From Golubevia sp. BC0850 (lineage: Eukaryota; Basidiomycota; Exobasidiomycetes; Golubeviales; Golubeviaceae): DNA of 64,000 nt. A program made the translations under genes and the position numbers. Where the stretch lies: NCBI GenBank assembly GCA_012976225.1, contig JAAVVG010000021.1, forward strand, positions 434,001-498,000. The letters run 5' to 3'. Under the pieces are notes generated by a model. That model searched no databases. It saw only the letters and a list, made by a program, of their open reading frames with translations, and had not been told where the DNA came from. Positions 42,151 to 54,423 of this stretch are shown here, one piece after another (within the stretch, counting starts at the first letter, position 1; each line of letters begins with the position of its first letter).

Positions 42151-43080
42151 ATGCGTTTCTCCTCAATCTTGACCGTTGCTTCTTCTTTCTTTTTGGCTGC
42201 TGCCTTGACTTCAGCTCAAGCTTCAAACGATGACCCCGTGAGTCGACTTTCTTGGGGTGGCCAGGAAAACTGGGCATGATACATGATGTTGAAGCATCTA
42301 TTCTTCCAACACTGTCCCCCTAACTTCTACCCTCTCTCCTGCTTCTACAGACTGGAAAGAAGCTTTACGTGAACAGCCCTGCTTGTGGGTCCTATCAATG
42401 TAAGGTTAACTGGAAACATGGAGACAGAGTCAACATTAAGTGAGTAGGAAAAAGAAGCTGGGGGTCGAAGCGATAAAGGGTCGAAGGTGCTTGGGAAGTC
42501 GAATGTAGGCATCTCCATGGGGCGAGCGAGTTGCAAACCGTCTATTTGGAATGATTTATGAGCTTGTTTGGCTCACCCAGGGAAGGGCGGGAGATGGGAA
42601 GGGTAGTAGAAGAGCCTCTCTCCTCTTCCGGATCGAACCTCCTTCAGCCATTGACTGTTGATATACCAGCTTCCTTGAGATTCGGAACTACAAGATTGTC
42701 CATAGCAGCTTTTCGCCTGTCATCTTGACCAATCCTGACTCTCCTGTCCCTTCCCCCAACTCCTCAGCTGGCTAAACTCTCCTTCCGGAGACGTTTCCAT
42801 TCGCCTACTTCCAGAAAGCGATAACTCTCTACCAAATTACACCATCATCAAATCCGTTTCCGGTACTCACGCTTCTTCAAAGTGTGATTCAGCTGGAACT
42901 GGTGAAAGCTGTGGACGTTATAGATGGACTGTTGATTCCTCTATCAAGCCTGGTGAATACACCGTTAAAGTTCATAGTTTAGATCACAAGAAATATTCAG
43001 GTTACACCGATACCGTCGTCATTTCAAAGGGTAGCTCCAAACGTAGAATGGAAGAGGAAGATTTTGAAGAGGAGGAATAA
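42151..43080 (+). CDS. Small secreted Kre9/Knh1-like protein
   Basis: Exons 42151-42237, 42351-42439 and 42768-43080 join in phase, giving 162 residues. A signal peptide (MRFSSILTVASSFFLAAALT, then SAQA) is followed by one Ig-like domain of the Kre9/Knh1 type: KLYVNSPACGSYQCKVNWKH, then VNINWLNSPSGDVSIRLLPE, YTIIKSVSG, YRWTVDSSIKPGEYTVKVH and YTDTVVISKG. Four cysteines (ACGS, QCKV, KCDS, SCGR) could form two disulfides. The end is basic then acidic (KRRMEEEDFEEEE), with no GPI signal. Proteins of this kind are wall or extracellular proteins in fungi, linked in yeast to beta-1,6-glucan, which KRE6 at 58.4 kb also serves. The very CT-rich leader suggests high expression (inference). Confidence 0.82.
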
Positions 43081-43926
43081 GGCGAAGGAAGTCCCAACTA
43101 TCTACATTCTTTGATTAGCTCTTGAAACATCTCAATCAAATCATCATCAACAACTCATCAACTATCAAAAATCATTAGAGTAATAATACATTCATCTTGC
43201 AAAATCCTCACCCTACTCTCAACTCTTAAAGTCTGCGACTTCAACCTATCAAATCTTTCGCTGTTTATTTTCCCCCTAGCTTTTCTTTTCTCTTTCTGCC
43301 TTTCTCAACCCCTATTTTGGGATTCGACACTTCATTTCTTTTTCCTTTCGGAATCTTTTCATTGCTATTAACTTTGGCTTCTCTTGTAAGAGCCCCCGGA
43401 CAATCTCTACTTTTTTTTGCTTCTCTTTGCCTCGAGATGCTGGACTTCGTGTGAACTGAATGAATTAATAAACTTGAGGAAAATCTGGTAGTCCCTTTAA
43501 GTGATGGGATTTGCAAAAGGGATAGCACTTTCTCATCTTGTCGGAGCAGAAAGTAGCGAAGATGCGATTGAAATTTGAAGATTCCAGGATAGATACATGA
43601 TGGAGCATGAAGTTTGAGAATACAGATGAAATAAGGTTATTAGATTAGCGTGTTAGAGAGAACAGAGCTGAGGGTTGCTTGAAAGAGGATGGAAGTTGCG
43701 ACGAGAAGCTGCTGCGAGAAGGGAAGAAGCAACTCAGATCGGTACCAGAAATTTGAGGATGTGCTTCTTGAGTAGTCGGTTTGGAATGTCAGAAGAAATC
43801 AGCTTGCCAAACATTCGGGAGAAGGAGAATGGAGAGGGAGGGTTCAGCATCTTCGTTCTTCAAATCGAGAGAAGCTGGAAGGACTCACCTTGCATGACTG
43901 ATGTCAAGAAAGACGAGTATGGCATA
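43081..43926. other. Convergent 3' region
   Basis: These 846 bases lie between the secreted protein and the NAA38 stop. They are AT-richer than the genes. Open frames seen on either strand have no motif, including 43675-44010, which overlaps NAA38 on the other strand. Nothing is supported. Confidence 0.35.
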
Positions 43927-44313
43927 TCACAAGTACATATCCGGATCTGTTGGCCAACCAGGAGGAGCAATGGAAGCTTGCTTGGTCGAGACATTAGGAG
44001 AGTGGAGTAGATTAGAAGGATTCCGATTTGCAGATTGAAGTTCTATCTTTTGAATGTCTTGACCTCTGACCATCACCATTCCAACCCATCTCTGCTGTAG
44101 TTGTGGTTGATCTGTAGATATGCTTGAATTTCCCTGGAGGATTGAGTTTGGATTTGAAGTATTGGAAGTAGATACCATGTTGAACTCTTCTGAATTGGCT
44201 AAGATGACGTTTCTCGATCCATCTGTACAGACAAAAGTACCTTTGAAAGCTCTTCCATCTTGAATGTGAATCAAAACCGTTTGATCTATGAACGTCGATT
44301 CGATACTTGACAT
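43927..44313 (-). CDS. NAA38: NAA38 (LSMD1), LSm-fold auxiliary subunit of NatC
   Basis: NatC acetylates N-termini beginning with Met followed by a hydrophobic residue. This single exon encodes 128 residues. The LSm fold is clear: VLIHIQDGRAFKGTFVCTDG, SRNVILANSEEF, and after an insertion RWVGMVMVRGQDIQKIEL. The Sm1 pattern (DGR, G.F.C.D) and the Sm2 pattern (GMVMVRG) match NAA38/Mak31 better than spliceosomal LSm proteins, whose second motif reads more like IRG. A Ser/Asn/Gln-rich insertion (about 25 residues) separates the motifs, and a 30-residue tail follows. The start is the only ATG before the domain. It is divergent from the Zn2Cys6 gene with 109 bases between starts. NAA20, of NatB, lies 3.8 kb away. 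Confidence 0.85.
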   Translation of the reverse strand: MSSIESTFIDQTVLIHIQDGRAFKGTFVCTDGSRNVILANSEEFNMVSTSNTSNPNSILQGNSSISTDQPQLQQRWVGMVMVRGQDIQKIELQSANRNPSNLLHSPNVSTKQASIAPPGWPTDPDMYL

Positions 44314-44422
44314 GGTTGAGGCGTTGAAGAAGAGTAGTTGAGATCTCGATCAAGAAGCGCAGTGTGTTTCTTTCCTATCCTGCCACCTTCTTGACTCATC
44401 CCATTCAATTGTCCTTTCAAGA
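44314..44422. promoter_or_regulatory. Short divergent promoter, NAA38 / Zn2Cys6 gene
   Basis: Only 109 bases separate the two opposing ATG codons, so the promoters overlap or transcription starts lie within leaders. No element is recognised. Confidence 0.4.
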
Positions 44423-47400
44423 ATGGACGACAGAGAAGCAGGTAGAGCTTTTTATCCACCTCAAGATATCCAGCCATCTCCAGCACCAGCTCGGAAGAAG
44501 AGGAATGGTCCACAGACCAAGAAAAGGAAAATGTGAGCAAGTTGATCTACAAAAGACCCTTTACTCATTCTTTCAAGAACTCTCTTTCACTGGCTACTTC
44601 TGACTTCAACTTCTCTTTTGGAAAACAGCAACACTTGTTCCGCTTGTAAGGTTAGCATTCATCGGCCGAAAATCTGAAGTCTTGAAGTTTGGGGGGCCTG
44701 GTGGAACAGAAGGGGAATGCTGATCCGATCCACCTGTCTCCGCATCTCTATCTCTGAACAGACTAGGAAGGTGAAATGTGATAGAGTAAGGTGAGTCAAG
44801 TCATTCTTTTATTGCTTGTCGGGAGAAGGAGGTGACGGTAGAGCTACTCTTGGAAGGCAAAGAGGAGCACAGAGCCTACTGTTGGCCTCTCATTCCTTAA
44901 TCGCTTTCCCCTCCCTCTTGATATCAGACCCACTTGCGGACCATGCGAGAAACACTATGGTAAAGATGCTTTTGGAAGCTGCAATTGGGCGATGCCGGCA
45001 GACGATGATCGGGATGAGGTGCCAAATCCACGTCCATCTCAGAATACTTCCGCGGCCAGTCCAAATGACTTCGCAAACCAGTGAGTGAATCTTCTTGATT
45101 CCAAGGCACAAATCACCGCGGCGAGTCCCTAAGTTCACCTATCTCATATCACTTCTTCTCTCAGAAGCGCTGCTTTCTACCCCTCGAACTCTGCATCATA
45201 TGGCCCTCCGCCCCGTACGCAGTCAGAAACTTCTAACGTCGATACCCAGATTCTCTTGGATAGAATCGTTCGTTTAGAATTTGCTCTCGAACAACGTAGA
45301 GTTCCTCTTCCAACTTTCAACCCTCCTCCTCCCATTCCTCCCTCTCAAGTAGCGTCAACTTCTAGTTTTCAAGACAATACACCAACTTGGAACAGCTATC
45401 AAATCAATCCAACTGCCCCTCCAGCCTCCTTAGCAGATTCAATTAGATTTCCCTTCGCATTTAATCCAACCGATGGTAGAACAAACGAAATCATTAGTTT
45501 CCTTCCAGATCCTTCAACCAGCGATTTCTTACTTCAAAGTTATGCGAATGTAGAGAAGACTTTTCTGAATCAAGGACTTAGTTGGAGATTGATCTACATG
45601 CAATTGGATATTCTTAGAAATCAATTAGCTCAACCTGGAACGGTTCCAAGAGTCGACTTCTCCTTTTTAGCTTTACTCTTCATTCTTCTAGCGGCTGCTC
45701 TCGAATTCTCTGATTTACAACCTCTAGTTGATCGTGGGATCGCTACGAGTGATGAGAATGCGGTTCAGATAATGAAAGCCTGGGTACAAGTCACAGAGTG
45801 AGTCGAAAATTTCGTTTCGAAGAGTCAGACTTGGATCTCTGACGTCCTCTCCTCGTCTCTCTCCCCTATCAGAGCATGTCTATGCATGGCCGATTTTATG
45901 TCCTATCCCAACTTGAACATATTGATGTGTCTCGCAATCCTAAGACAACACCAGGCTGGGAGATCGATCCCTTCTCTCAAGACAATACTATCGATCGTGA
46001 GTAAGAGGGAATGTTCGTGCACCTCTGGCGCCTCAACTTCCTTCGCTGCCCTAGACGTCCTATTCTCATCTCTTTCGTTCCTTTTTCTTTGTAGAGCATT
46101 CGTCTAGCTCAGACTATGGGTCTTCATAAGCTTGGAAGTGCCAAAGAAGACGAAGAAAGATGGATCGCCGCTTCAGCTGCCGAGAGCAGCAAAGCATATG
46201 ACGATCGTATCAATCCTGTCACTAGCAAATCGAGTGGTGCTAGAGGAAGAGATCTCGAAGGTGAGAGCTGTCTCAGCCGAAGCTGAAGTGTAAAGTGTTC
46301 AACCTCTGACTTGCCGTCTTATCCCTTCTCCTCCCATTATTTCTCCCCCTTTCCGATCTACTGTTTGATCCTCTCTCCTCGGAAATGAATCTAGTCCGTC
46401 TTCTGAATTCCATGGGAAACGACGCTGTGTGCGGAATGAAAGGTGTCTACACCTCAGATTCTCATATCGTCGACAGAAGTCACCTGGTAAGCTTTGCCTT
46501 TCAGAACAGTCTAGGAGCACACTCATCTTACCTTTTCCTCTCGTCTCACTTCTCTTGCTCAGGTCAGAGAGACTGCCAGACGTTTGTGGTTTGGACTGGT
46601 TTCTTCAGACTACTACGTAAGCTCTGGCTTCGGCGACGACCAATTTCAAATCAACAAGTATAACACAATCGTACCTCTCAACATCGATGAAGAGGATCTC
46701 CCAAACCTCGGCCCGGAATCCTTCAAACTACCTCGCGAGCTCCCGCCTGGATCTCCTTCCGAGTCTAGCATATACCCTTGGACCAATCGTATCATCACTG
46801 TTGGAAAGGAGGCTTCAAGGACGGCCTCTCCAAGTGGTCACTTCACATTCGAGCAAACAATGCAAATCGATTTAGCCTTCCGAAAAGTAAGTAGAACACG
46901 AGCTGAAAGGTGCTCTTCTTATCTCATGATTCTAATCCAAAATCTTCCCTTCCTCCAAAAAAAGATCTTCGACGATCTTCCTACCTTTTTGCGACTGGAT
47001 GGAATCTCTGAGACTCTTCCAGAAGTTCAAGTGCAGATGACCTCAAGACCTTATCTAGCGCTTCAACGTCTCTTTTTGCACGAGAGTATTTTCAATCGAT
47101 TAACGATGCTGCATCGACACTTTTTGGCCAGAGGACATCGAGACGAACAATACGAGCAATCCACTCGCCATTGTGTGAAGGCGGCCAAGATGGTTCTTTA
47201 TTGTAAGTTGAGAATAGAGAAGAGGGAGAAGGGAGAACAAAAGAGGTGGAACGTATTAGCGCATTAGCTCTGAGCGAATTCGAGACTGACTTTTTCTCTC
47301 GTCTTCTTTCTTTTCATCTTATTTAGGTCGTCGAGAGGTGGAAAGGATCTACGCTCCAGCCATGCGCTTTTTTGTCTTCAAGATACACGTGAGTTGATCT

Positions 47401-47885
47401 CCTCTGAGAGATTCGCTATCATCCACTAATCAATCTTCTACCTCTCTTCCTACTTACAGGTCTTCGTCTCAATTTCAGCTCTTTGTATTCACTTAATCGA
47501 GCTTGCAAGACAAGGAATCCAAAACTCAGAGACGGCTGAACTTCGAAGGGAGATCACCGAAGGATTGGAGTTCATCAACAGCGCCAGAGCTGGGACCAGA
47601 TCCTCGCGTTCAGCTTCTCCAGTGTCCACTGAAGCTACCAAAAAAATGATAGATGCTCTTCTACGCGCTGAGACTCAAGTTCAGCAGAGTGAGCCCTCCT
47701 CAAGCAACGTGGAAGTAAATGGAAAGGAACGCGAGAAAGGAAATGGGAACTTCGAAGGGATCTTGTCTCCAGATGATCCTCTCAATCTTTACATTAACTC
47801 TTTACTTGACCCCGACAAAGCTAATGGAACTTCCCTCTCCCCTCCCGATTTCTTCGACGTTCTCGACGGGTTCGTACCAAGATAA
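44423..47885 (+). CDS. Zn2Cys6 fungal transcription regulator
   Basis: Twelve exons join in phase: 44423-44532, 44628-44649, 44762-44790, 44928-45080, 45165-45797, 45873-45996, 46095-46260, 46395-46486, 46563-46886, 46965-47202, 47327-47388 and 47460-47885, giving 792 residues. The zinc cluster is assembled from three pieces, two from exons of 22 and 29 bases: NTCSACK, TRKVKCDRVR, PTCGPCEKHYG and GSCNW. It is preceded by a basic segment (ARKKRNGPQTKKRK). A coiled helix (DTQILLDRIVRLEFALEQRR) follows, as usual for dimerisation. The middle domain is the fungal-specific regulatory domain: SIRLAQTMGLHKLG, RETARRLWFGLVSSDYY, and YNTIVPLNIDEEDL. The C-terminus is a likely activation region. The target genes are unknown. 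The acceptor before exon 10 is A-rich and weak. Confidence 0.88.
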
Positions 47886-48067
47886 GGTTCCTAGTGACGT
47901 CGTATTTTTCCATCCCTGCTGTACTCTATACGCATAGATCTTTGATTTTGTAATACTTCTGTTCCGCAACCGAAAGAACCGATCTTCTCCTTGAGAATCT
48001 GAGTATTGAGTTCTGTGGGAGGACAACTTTATAGGATTTTTGGACTTTCCTCCCACCACCCACCACG

Positions 48068-49129
48068 ATGTCACTCCTTCGACCTTTCCGATGCACAGAT
48101 TTATTCAAGTTCAACAACGTGAATTTAGACAACTGGACTGAAACCTACTCGATCAGCTTCTACCTGTCATATCTAGCGCAATGGCCAGATTTATCTCTAG
48201 TCCAAGTAGCACCTCACTCCCTCAACTCGATTCAGCCAGATAACCAAGCCGACTCCCTCTCGCAGGAGGAAAAGCTCACGCCTAGAAGTCTGAGAGCATC
48301 AGTTTCAAATAGCGATGCTCATGGAAGGACTATGGGCTATGTGATTGGCAAGGCGGAGGGAACAGGCAAACTGGAAAGGCACGGTCATGTCACAGCTATC
48401 ACGGTAGCTCCAGAATACAGGAGATTGGGGTTGGCTCAGGGAATGATGGATCTACTTGAGAAGGTTAGCGACACGGGCTATAATGTGAGTAAGAAGAGGA
48501 CGAGACGTGGATTTTCTGATGGTTTAGTCACAAGAAGGAAGAAGGACAAGGATGATGGCTGCTGCTAACAAACTCTCCAATCTGGTTGCTGTCGGGCTAT
48601 CATTCTAAAAGGCATATTTCATTGATCTGTTCGTTAGACCCTCTAACTCGAATGCCGTCACAATGTATGAGAATTTGGGTTATTCAGTCTATCGGAAGGT
48701 GAGGGAGTACTATCAAGGCGGCGGGGAGAATGGCAGAGATGAAGATGGTTATGGTGAGTAAAATAGATTATTTCCCTCAAGCCTGCTTGATGGGATTCAC
48801 AAGAGGTCCCAAAAGCCTTGCAAGAATAACGATCCTCTCTGGAGACGAAGCTCACATCTCGCCACTCCCCTGGAATCCGCTCTCATCCTTTCCAATCCTC
48901 AACAGACATGAGAAAGGCCCTTTCGAGAGATAAGAAGAAGGAAACCGTTCGAGAAGGCGGAAGGGGGAAGAATTTCCTGGTGAATCCAGAGTGAGTAGCT
49001 AACTGCCCCACAGCCCTTCCAGCGTCTTGACATCGATGTCCCTTTGGCTGACAATCTTCTGATTTTGACTGCTGCTCTGACCCCTGTCGTAGATCCATCT
49101 GGTTTGAGCCTGTCTACAGGAATGGATGA
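48068..49129 (+). CDS. NAA20: NAA20 (NAT3), catalytic subunit of NatB acetyltransferase
   Basis: NatB acetylates N-termini starting Met-Asp, Met-Glu, Met-Asn or Met-Gln. Exons 48068-48484, 48612-48753, 48906-48990 and 49093-49129 join in phase, giving 226 residues. The family signature is strong: LRPFRCTDLFKFNNVNLDNW, TETYSISFYLSYLAQWPD, GYVIGKAEG, HGHVTAITVAPEYRRLGLAQ (acetyl-CoA loop), YFIDLFVRPSNSNAVTMYEN, LGYSVYRKVREYYQG and DMRKALSRDK. Human NAA20 is 178 residues; the extra length is an insertion of about 40 residues (HSLNSIQPDNQADSLSQEEK and on) before GYVIGK and a short C-terminal extension ending FEPVYRNG. The last exon of 37 bases is fixed only by phase. Confidence 0.92.
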
Positions 49130-50058
49130 TTCGACCCCTCCAAGAAGTCATCCCTCTCGAATCTCAAGACTTCTACATAACTTTGACATTTAAAGTCTCC
49201 TTTCAGTCTGGAGAGTTCAGATACGGCTGCGCCTGAGTGGCTTTGTAGTGGTGATAGTGGAGGATAACATGTCAGCCTGAAGACCGAAAGGAGCTCCTCC
49301 TTTCTAGTCTCCAGGTTCTGATCCTCGCCGCATTCTCTATCTCAATAATCTGTATCAACACCTTCAAATCAATGCATTATGTTTCCTGAGAGCTTTTCTC
49401 TGCTTTCATAGTCAAATTCACAAACTCATAATTGAATGTCAAGTGACTTCGGTCTCGACGGGTAGGTTGGGAAAACTTATCTGGACAAGGGATTCTGTCC
49501 GAGGTCTTGCGATACGTTCTACAACAGCTTTTTATGTAGTAAGGGGGGAATCATGTTCTTTTTTCCTAGCCATACATGTACATATCATTTCGGTCTAGTG
49601 AGAAGTGCTGCGTAGAAGGCATCCGCCTCCATCCAACAAGAGATCCATTGAAGCAGCAGAGATTGTATTACCTTGGGATAATAGATTCAACGAGTTTAAT
49701 CATCAAAAGTCCGAACGGAAAGACAGTTTCACTACACCATGCTCTGTACTGACTGACACCGATTGCCTGCGGGGGCGACAGAGATTTGTAACCCACCCAT
49801 TGTTGACTCTTCCAACCAACACCACCTTTCATCATCACCACCTTATATTCTCCATTCTCTCTCATTATTCCAAATCCACAAGTCCAACCAAACTCAACGT
49901 TGAGCACAGCAAGCACATCGCAGCGAGAATAGAACTCCCAACCTTCTGATTAGACAACCTCAAGTCATCACTTCAAGCATCACCATTCTACCTCTTCTTC
50001 CTCCTCTTTCTTCATCTCAATAAGGCCTTTGAGCCTTGAACAACTAAATAGGGCAGCC
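49130..50058. other. Intergenic region upstream of the LONRF-like gene
   Basis: These 929 bases hold no supported gene. A plus-strand open frame at 49605-49949 lacks a motif, and its CT-rich DNA resembles a leader. The LONRF-like promoter and long 5' UTR probably lie here. Confidence 0.35.
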
Positions 50059-53000
50059 ATGTCCGAACAAAAAGAGGCTCAAGACCAGTCCAACTCTCAC
50101 TCCCAAGCCCAGGAGCCCTCAAGTCATTCAGCTGGTCATCACAATCTACAATCCGCTTCTATCAAACCTTCCTCTTCACTTACCGAATCTCCCAAATCAG
50201 CAAGAGAAGGTTCTAGCGAAACTGTCAAAGCAGAGCACTCATCCTCGCAGCTGGCAGAGGAGATTGCGACTTCTTCTTCACAAGCTGCTTACTCAAGCCC
50301 TTCAAAGCCTCAACTCAATCACGACTCTACCTTTACTAGCGCTTCCCCCGAGCTGCAGAATTCCAATGACCTTTCAGGAGAAGGAAAGGATAGGGCGGGG
50401 AAGAGGTTGGAATTGTTGAAGAGAGGTGGCACAATCGAGGATGGTGAGTAAGCTTCTTCCTTTCTCCGATGTCTCGATGTCCCGATTCTGCATCACCTTC
50501 TGCTCTATGAACGCAAGGAAATCAATTGTTACTGTGATTGAAGATCTGGGAGAGTCAGATCGGGGAGAACAATTTGATAGCCTTTGAGTCTTGGGATCAG
50601 AGCATCAGCTCGCAGCAATCACTCTTGCCAGCTTTGCCACTCTCCCCTCCCAAGCGTTTCTTCGCCTTCTGAACGCTGTCTCAATATTGATGTTGAAACT
50701 AGATATCAGATGCATCGGAAGTCAAAACTCGCGGTGGAGCTGGAGCGGCCTCGAGCCTCATCACTTAGGTAACAATTACCAAAGCCTTACGAGATGCTGA
50801 CTTCCTACCTCTTCCCTCCACCTCCTTTCTTGCTTCCCATCTTCCACCATTTCTCTTTATTTTTCACCCAGCTCACAAGATGGACGGGACAACCACTGAA
50901 GCGAGCTCCTCGGCGATAGACAACGGCAACAACGTCTCGTCGACCGACCAACCCTCGGTTTCTCAGAGAGCGACCTCCAAGCAAAGAGAATCTTCTCCCA
51001 CCATTAAACAGGAACTCTTCCAGTCCAACTCATCTCAGAGGTCTAACCCTGGTCAGGAAGCTGCCAGGGAATCAACTTTACCAGCTGCTCCTCTACTCCC
51101 TCAACTTCATTCAGCCATGATGTCTAGGTCGATTCGTCTGACCAAGCACGCAGCCAAGAAGCTCCTTTCGGAAACAGCCTGTCCAACCTGCTCTCAAGCT
51201 CTACACGAACCCATCACGCTTCCCTGTGGTCATGCAGAGTGCTTGTCCTGCATCTACTCTCGCATCGGTGCGGATCTACCGGTTTCTTCCTCGAGCTACC
51301 AGAACACCAAACCGGACGGCTCTCTCAGGAACTCAAGTCTCAACCCTCGCTCATCGTTCAGTAAAAGATCTGGTTCCTCTGCTCCTCCTCTTCCGTGCTC
51401 TACCCACGTCCCACCTAGGCTGCCTTTGACTCCTTCGACAGTTCCTTGTCCGGATCAAAGCTGCCCCAGATCGACAGTAGGAAGAGGATTGGGATTGTGG
51501 GCAGGTCATACCGCTAGATATACCTCGTCTCTAGATGACTACCCAGAAGACTCACATTACTCCGGAGGAATTGGCAAAGGAGCCTCTGTCGGACCTGGGA
51601 AACCTCCCATGGACGGATTCGTGGTTGGTCTTCCAACTCATACCCGTCGCCTACAAGTGATTGGAGCTCAACCTAGATCGCAAGCACACTCCTTCGCAGC
51701 AATCCCTTCCTCTTCCGCCAACGACGGCTCAACTGCCGAAGCTCAACCCACCTCTACAAACGATGGTCTTCGCACTGACGTCACTCTAGCCAAGGCAATG
51801 GCTGTCCTCAGAAGATACGCTGGTCAACCAACTCCTGCTACCAGTCCTCCCAGAAGAGCTCAAGCCGAGGTTCGAAGCTATTCTGGAATGCCAGGTGGAG
51901 CCCAGTACATGTCTCGAAGGTCTGGAGCTGGTAGAGCTGGTCGAAGCTCAGGACAATCAAGAGGACTCAGAGGATCTCTAGCTTCCAGACGTTCAAGAGG
52001 AATGGGTAGTGCAGCAGCAGCTCGAGGTCTTCATTCTTCAGCAGCTCGAACCAACCACTCTGACTTTGAAGGGAGAAGACGACTCATCGCTCTTTCCAGC
52101 AGAAGAGAGGAGGACCTGGAGAGCGGAACGGCGAGTGGCGTCAGAGCGGTCTGGGACACTGACGAAGACGAGGAAGATGAAGATGGATACGAAGATGCTG
52201 AGAGGTATCAAGAAGGAGAGACCGACGAGGACGAGAACATAGGTTACGAAGAAGACCGGGAATCGGAAGTGGAAGATTTCCACTCTGCTGGAGACTACAA
52301 CTGGCCAGCTGACATCGGAGGAGCTTGTGCTAGAACAACCAACTCAACAGGTGCTCCACAACAAGAAAGCGGATCTCTACTTCCCGTTGGTATGGTCTCT
52401 TCGAGCTCTGGAAAGAGAGGCTCCGAGATCCAGCAAGCAGACCTCAAACGCAGACGTAGGAACTTTCCTCCCAATTCGAACGGAGCCAATAGTGGAAGAT
52501 CCTCTCAAAGAGGTCGAACGAGAATCAGACAGGTCTCTGATGTCCATCACTACGCCAAGAGACATGAGAACGTTCTCCCAGGCTTCTCGGTCGGCGACGA
52601 TGAGTGGGACACGGAAGAAGGGAGCGTCCCTAGCAGAGCTGAACTTCAACCCGACGATGCTTCCAAGACGCATCACTCAAGAAGCAGCAACAGTGGAAGC
52701 GGAGGAGACTCAGTCAAAACGGCTACGGCTTTCGACTCGGTACCTCTCACTCGGAATCTCAGCTCCTCTTCAAGTGACATCGATTACAACTTCCATTCGA
52801 ACACACAGCAACAAGATCAGCAACTTCAATCTCAATCTCATTCAGATCAACTGATGGCCAGCAAACTGGTCGACGCAGGCAAAACACCGTTCCCTACCGA
52901 CGGAGGTATTGCTGCTCTCCAATCTCCAGAAGCAGGATTGACTGCTATGCACGCCGAGCTGGTCGACGTTCTAGAATGTCAGCTCTGCTACCTAGTCCTC

Positions 53001-54423
53001 TACGAACCTCTCACTTCTCCCTGTGGTCACACCTTCTGCAAAACTTGTCTCGCTCGCTCTCTGGATCACAGTGAGAGGTGCCCTCTCTGTCGAACGAACC
53101 TGCCGAACTTCGCCTACTTCTCAGACCATCCCCCTAACGCTTCACTGGTCAAGCTTTTGACTTCCGAGATAGATTTGAGCTTATTCCAAGATCAGGATCA
53201 ACATCACTTTCAGCCTCAGCTCAACTCTCTTTACGGTCCTCAATCGAACTCTACCTTCGCTGGAATGCCTTTCCCAACTACGGAAGCTGAAGAATCAGAG
53301 ATCAAGAAGGCAAACAAGTGGGGATTGAAATTGCTCTTCGATGAGAGGAAAGCGGCTGTCGAACAGGAAGAGCGAGAAAACAGATTGAGCACTCCGATCT
53401 TTGTCTGCACTCTCGCCTTCCCTAGTATGCCAACCGTTCTTCATGTCTTTGAGCCTCGATACAGATTGATGATCAGAAGGTGTCTGGAAAGTGGGAATGC
53501 AAGGTGAGTAAAGAAGAATGTCCCTTTCTGGATATAGGGAGAGTATCGAAACTGACCTTTCACCACTTGATTCGATTCCCCTTCTACTTCCAGATTCGGC
53601 ATGGTCCTTCCATCTCGTAACATGACTGGACCTACTCCTGGAGTCTCTGAATTCGGAACTATGCTCGAGATTCGTTCGGTCCAGATGTTAGCCGACGGTA
53701 GGAGTATGATCGAAACGGTCGGATCCTATCGATTCAGGCTATTGGACAAAGGAGCTCTAGATGGATACACTGTCGGACACATCGAGAGATACGATGACGT
53801 TTCTCCAGAAGAAGAAGCCGAGCTTGAAGCTGCTGCCATGAGAAGGAATCAAGAACTTGACCTCAGTCAATCGAACTTTTCGACAAGCACCGCTACTCCA
53901 AACAATTCCTCGAATCAGATCAGCCAAGGTTCCACCTCCTCGAGACCGACTCCTTCTTCACCTACGATGCCAGGCGCAGCTCCTCCATCTCTTCAGCCAA
54001 CTACTCCTTCAACGATGTCGGAGAAGGAGAAGTCAACGGAAGAATTGATCGCAACTTGTGTCTCCTTCATCGAAACCATCAAGTCAGGATCTGCTCCTTG
54101 GTTGATGACCAGACTCAATTCTACCTATGGACCTATGCCAGAACCTCACGAGGTGGAAAAGTTCGGATACTGGATCGCTTCTGTCATGTAAGTTTCGCCT
54201 AAAGATGAACTGAGGTCGATAAGAGAGAGTCGATGTTCATCTTGCTTACCCAAACGCCTTTCCCCTCCTTCTCTTCCTTTGATTTCTCAGGCCCATCGAC
54301 GAGCATGAAAAGGCCAAGCTTCTACCAATTCGTTCGCCTCGTCTTCGTCTTGTGCTCGTCACTCACTGGATACAGCAATTGAGCCAATCGTGGTGGTTCA
54401 ATGGAGGCTGTACAGTTTCTTGA
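50059..54423 (+). CDS. LON-domain and double RING-finger protein (LONRF type)
   Basis: Exons 50059-50443, 50872-53503, 53594-54187 and 54291-54423 join in phase, giving 1,247 residues. Two RING fingers are present. The first (CPTCSQALHEPITLPCGHAE, then CLSC) loses the compact form because about 70 Ser/Pro-rich residues separate it from CPDQSC. The second is canonical: CQLCYLVLYEPLTSPCGHTF, CKTC and CPLCRTN. A Lon N-terminal substrate-binding domain follows (TPIFVCTLAFPSMPTVLHVF, EPRYRLMIRRCLESG, FGMVLPS, GTMLEIRSVQ, GRSMIETVGSYRFRLLD). It ends KLLPIRSPRLRLVLVTHWI. Between the RINGs are about 450 disordered residues, Ser/Arg/Gly-rich then acidic. Such proteins act as ubiquitin ligases; the LON part likely binds partners. 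No TPR repeats are seen. The first exon (Ser/Gln-rich, 128 residues) is linked by phase across a 428-base intron and is less certain. Confidence 0.87.

Noticed and set aside
46617-46660. Very short intron GTAAGC...AACAAG in the zinc-cluster gene
   Set aside because: About 42 bases is too short, and keeping it gives the usual family sequence (YYVSSGFGDDQFQINKYN).
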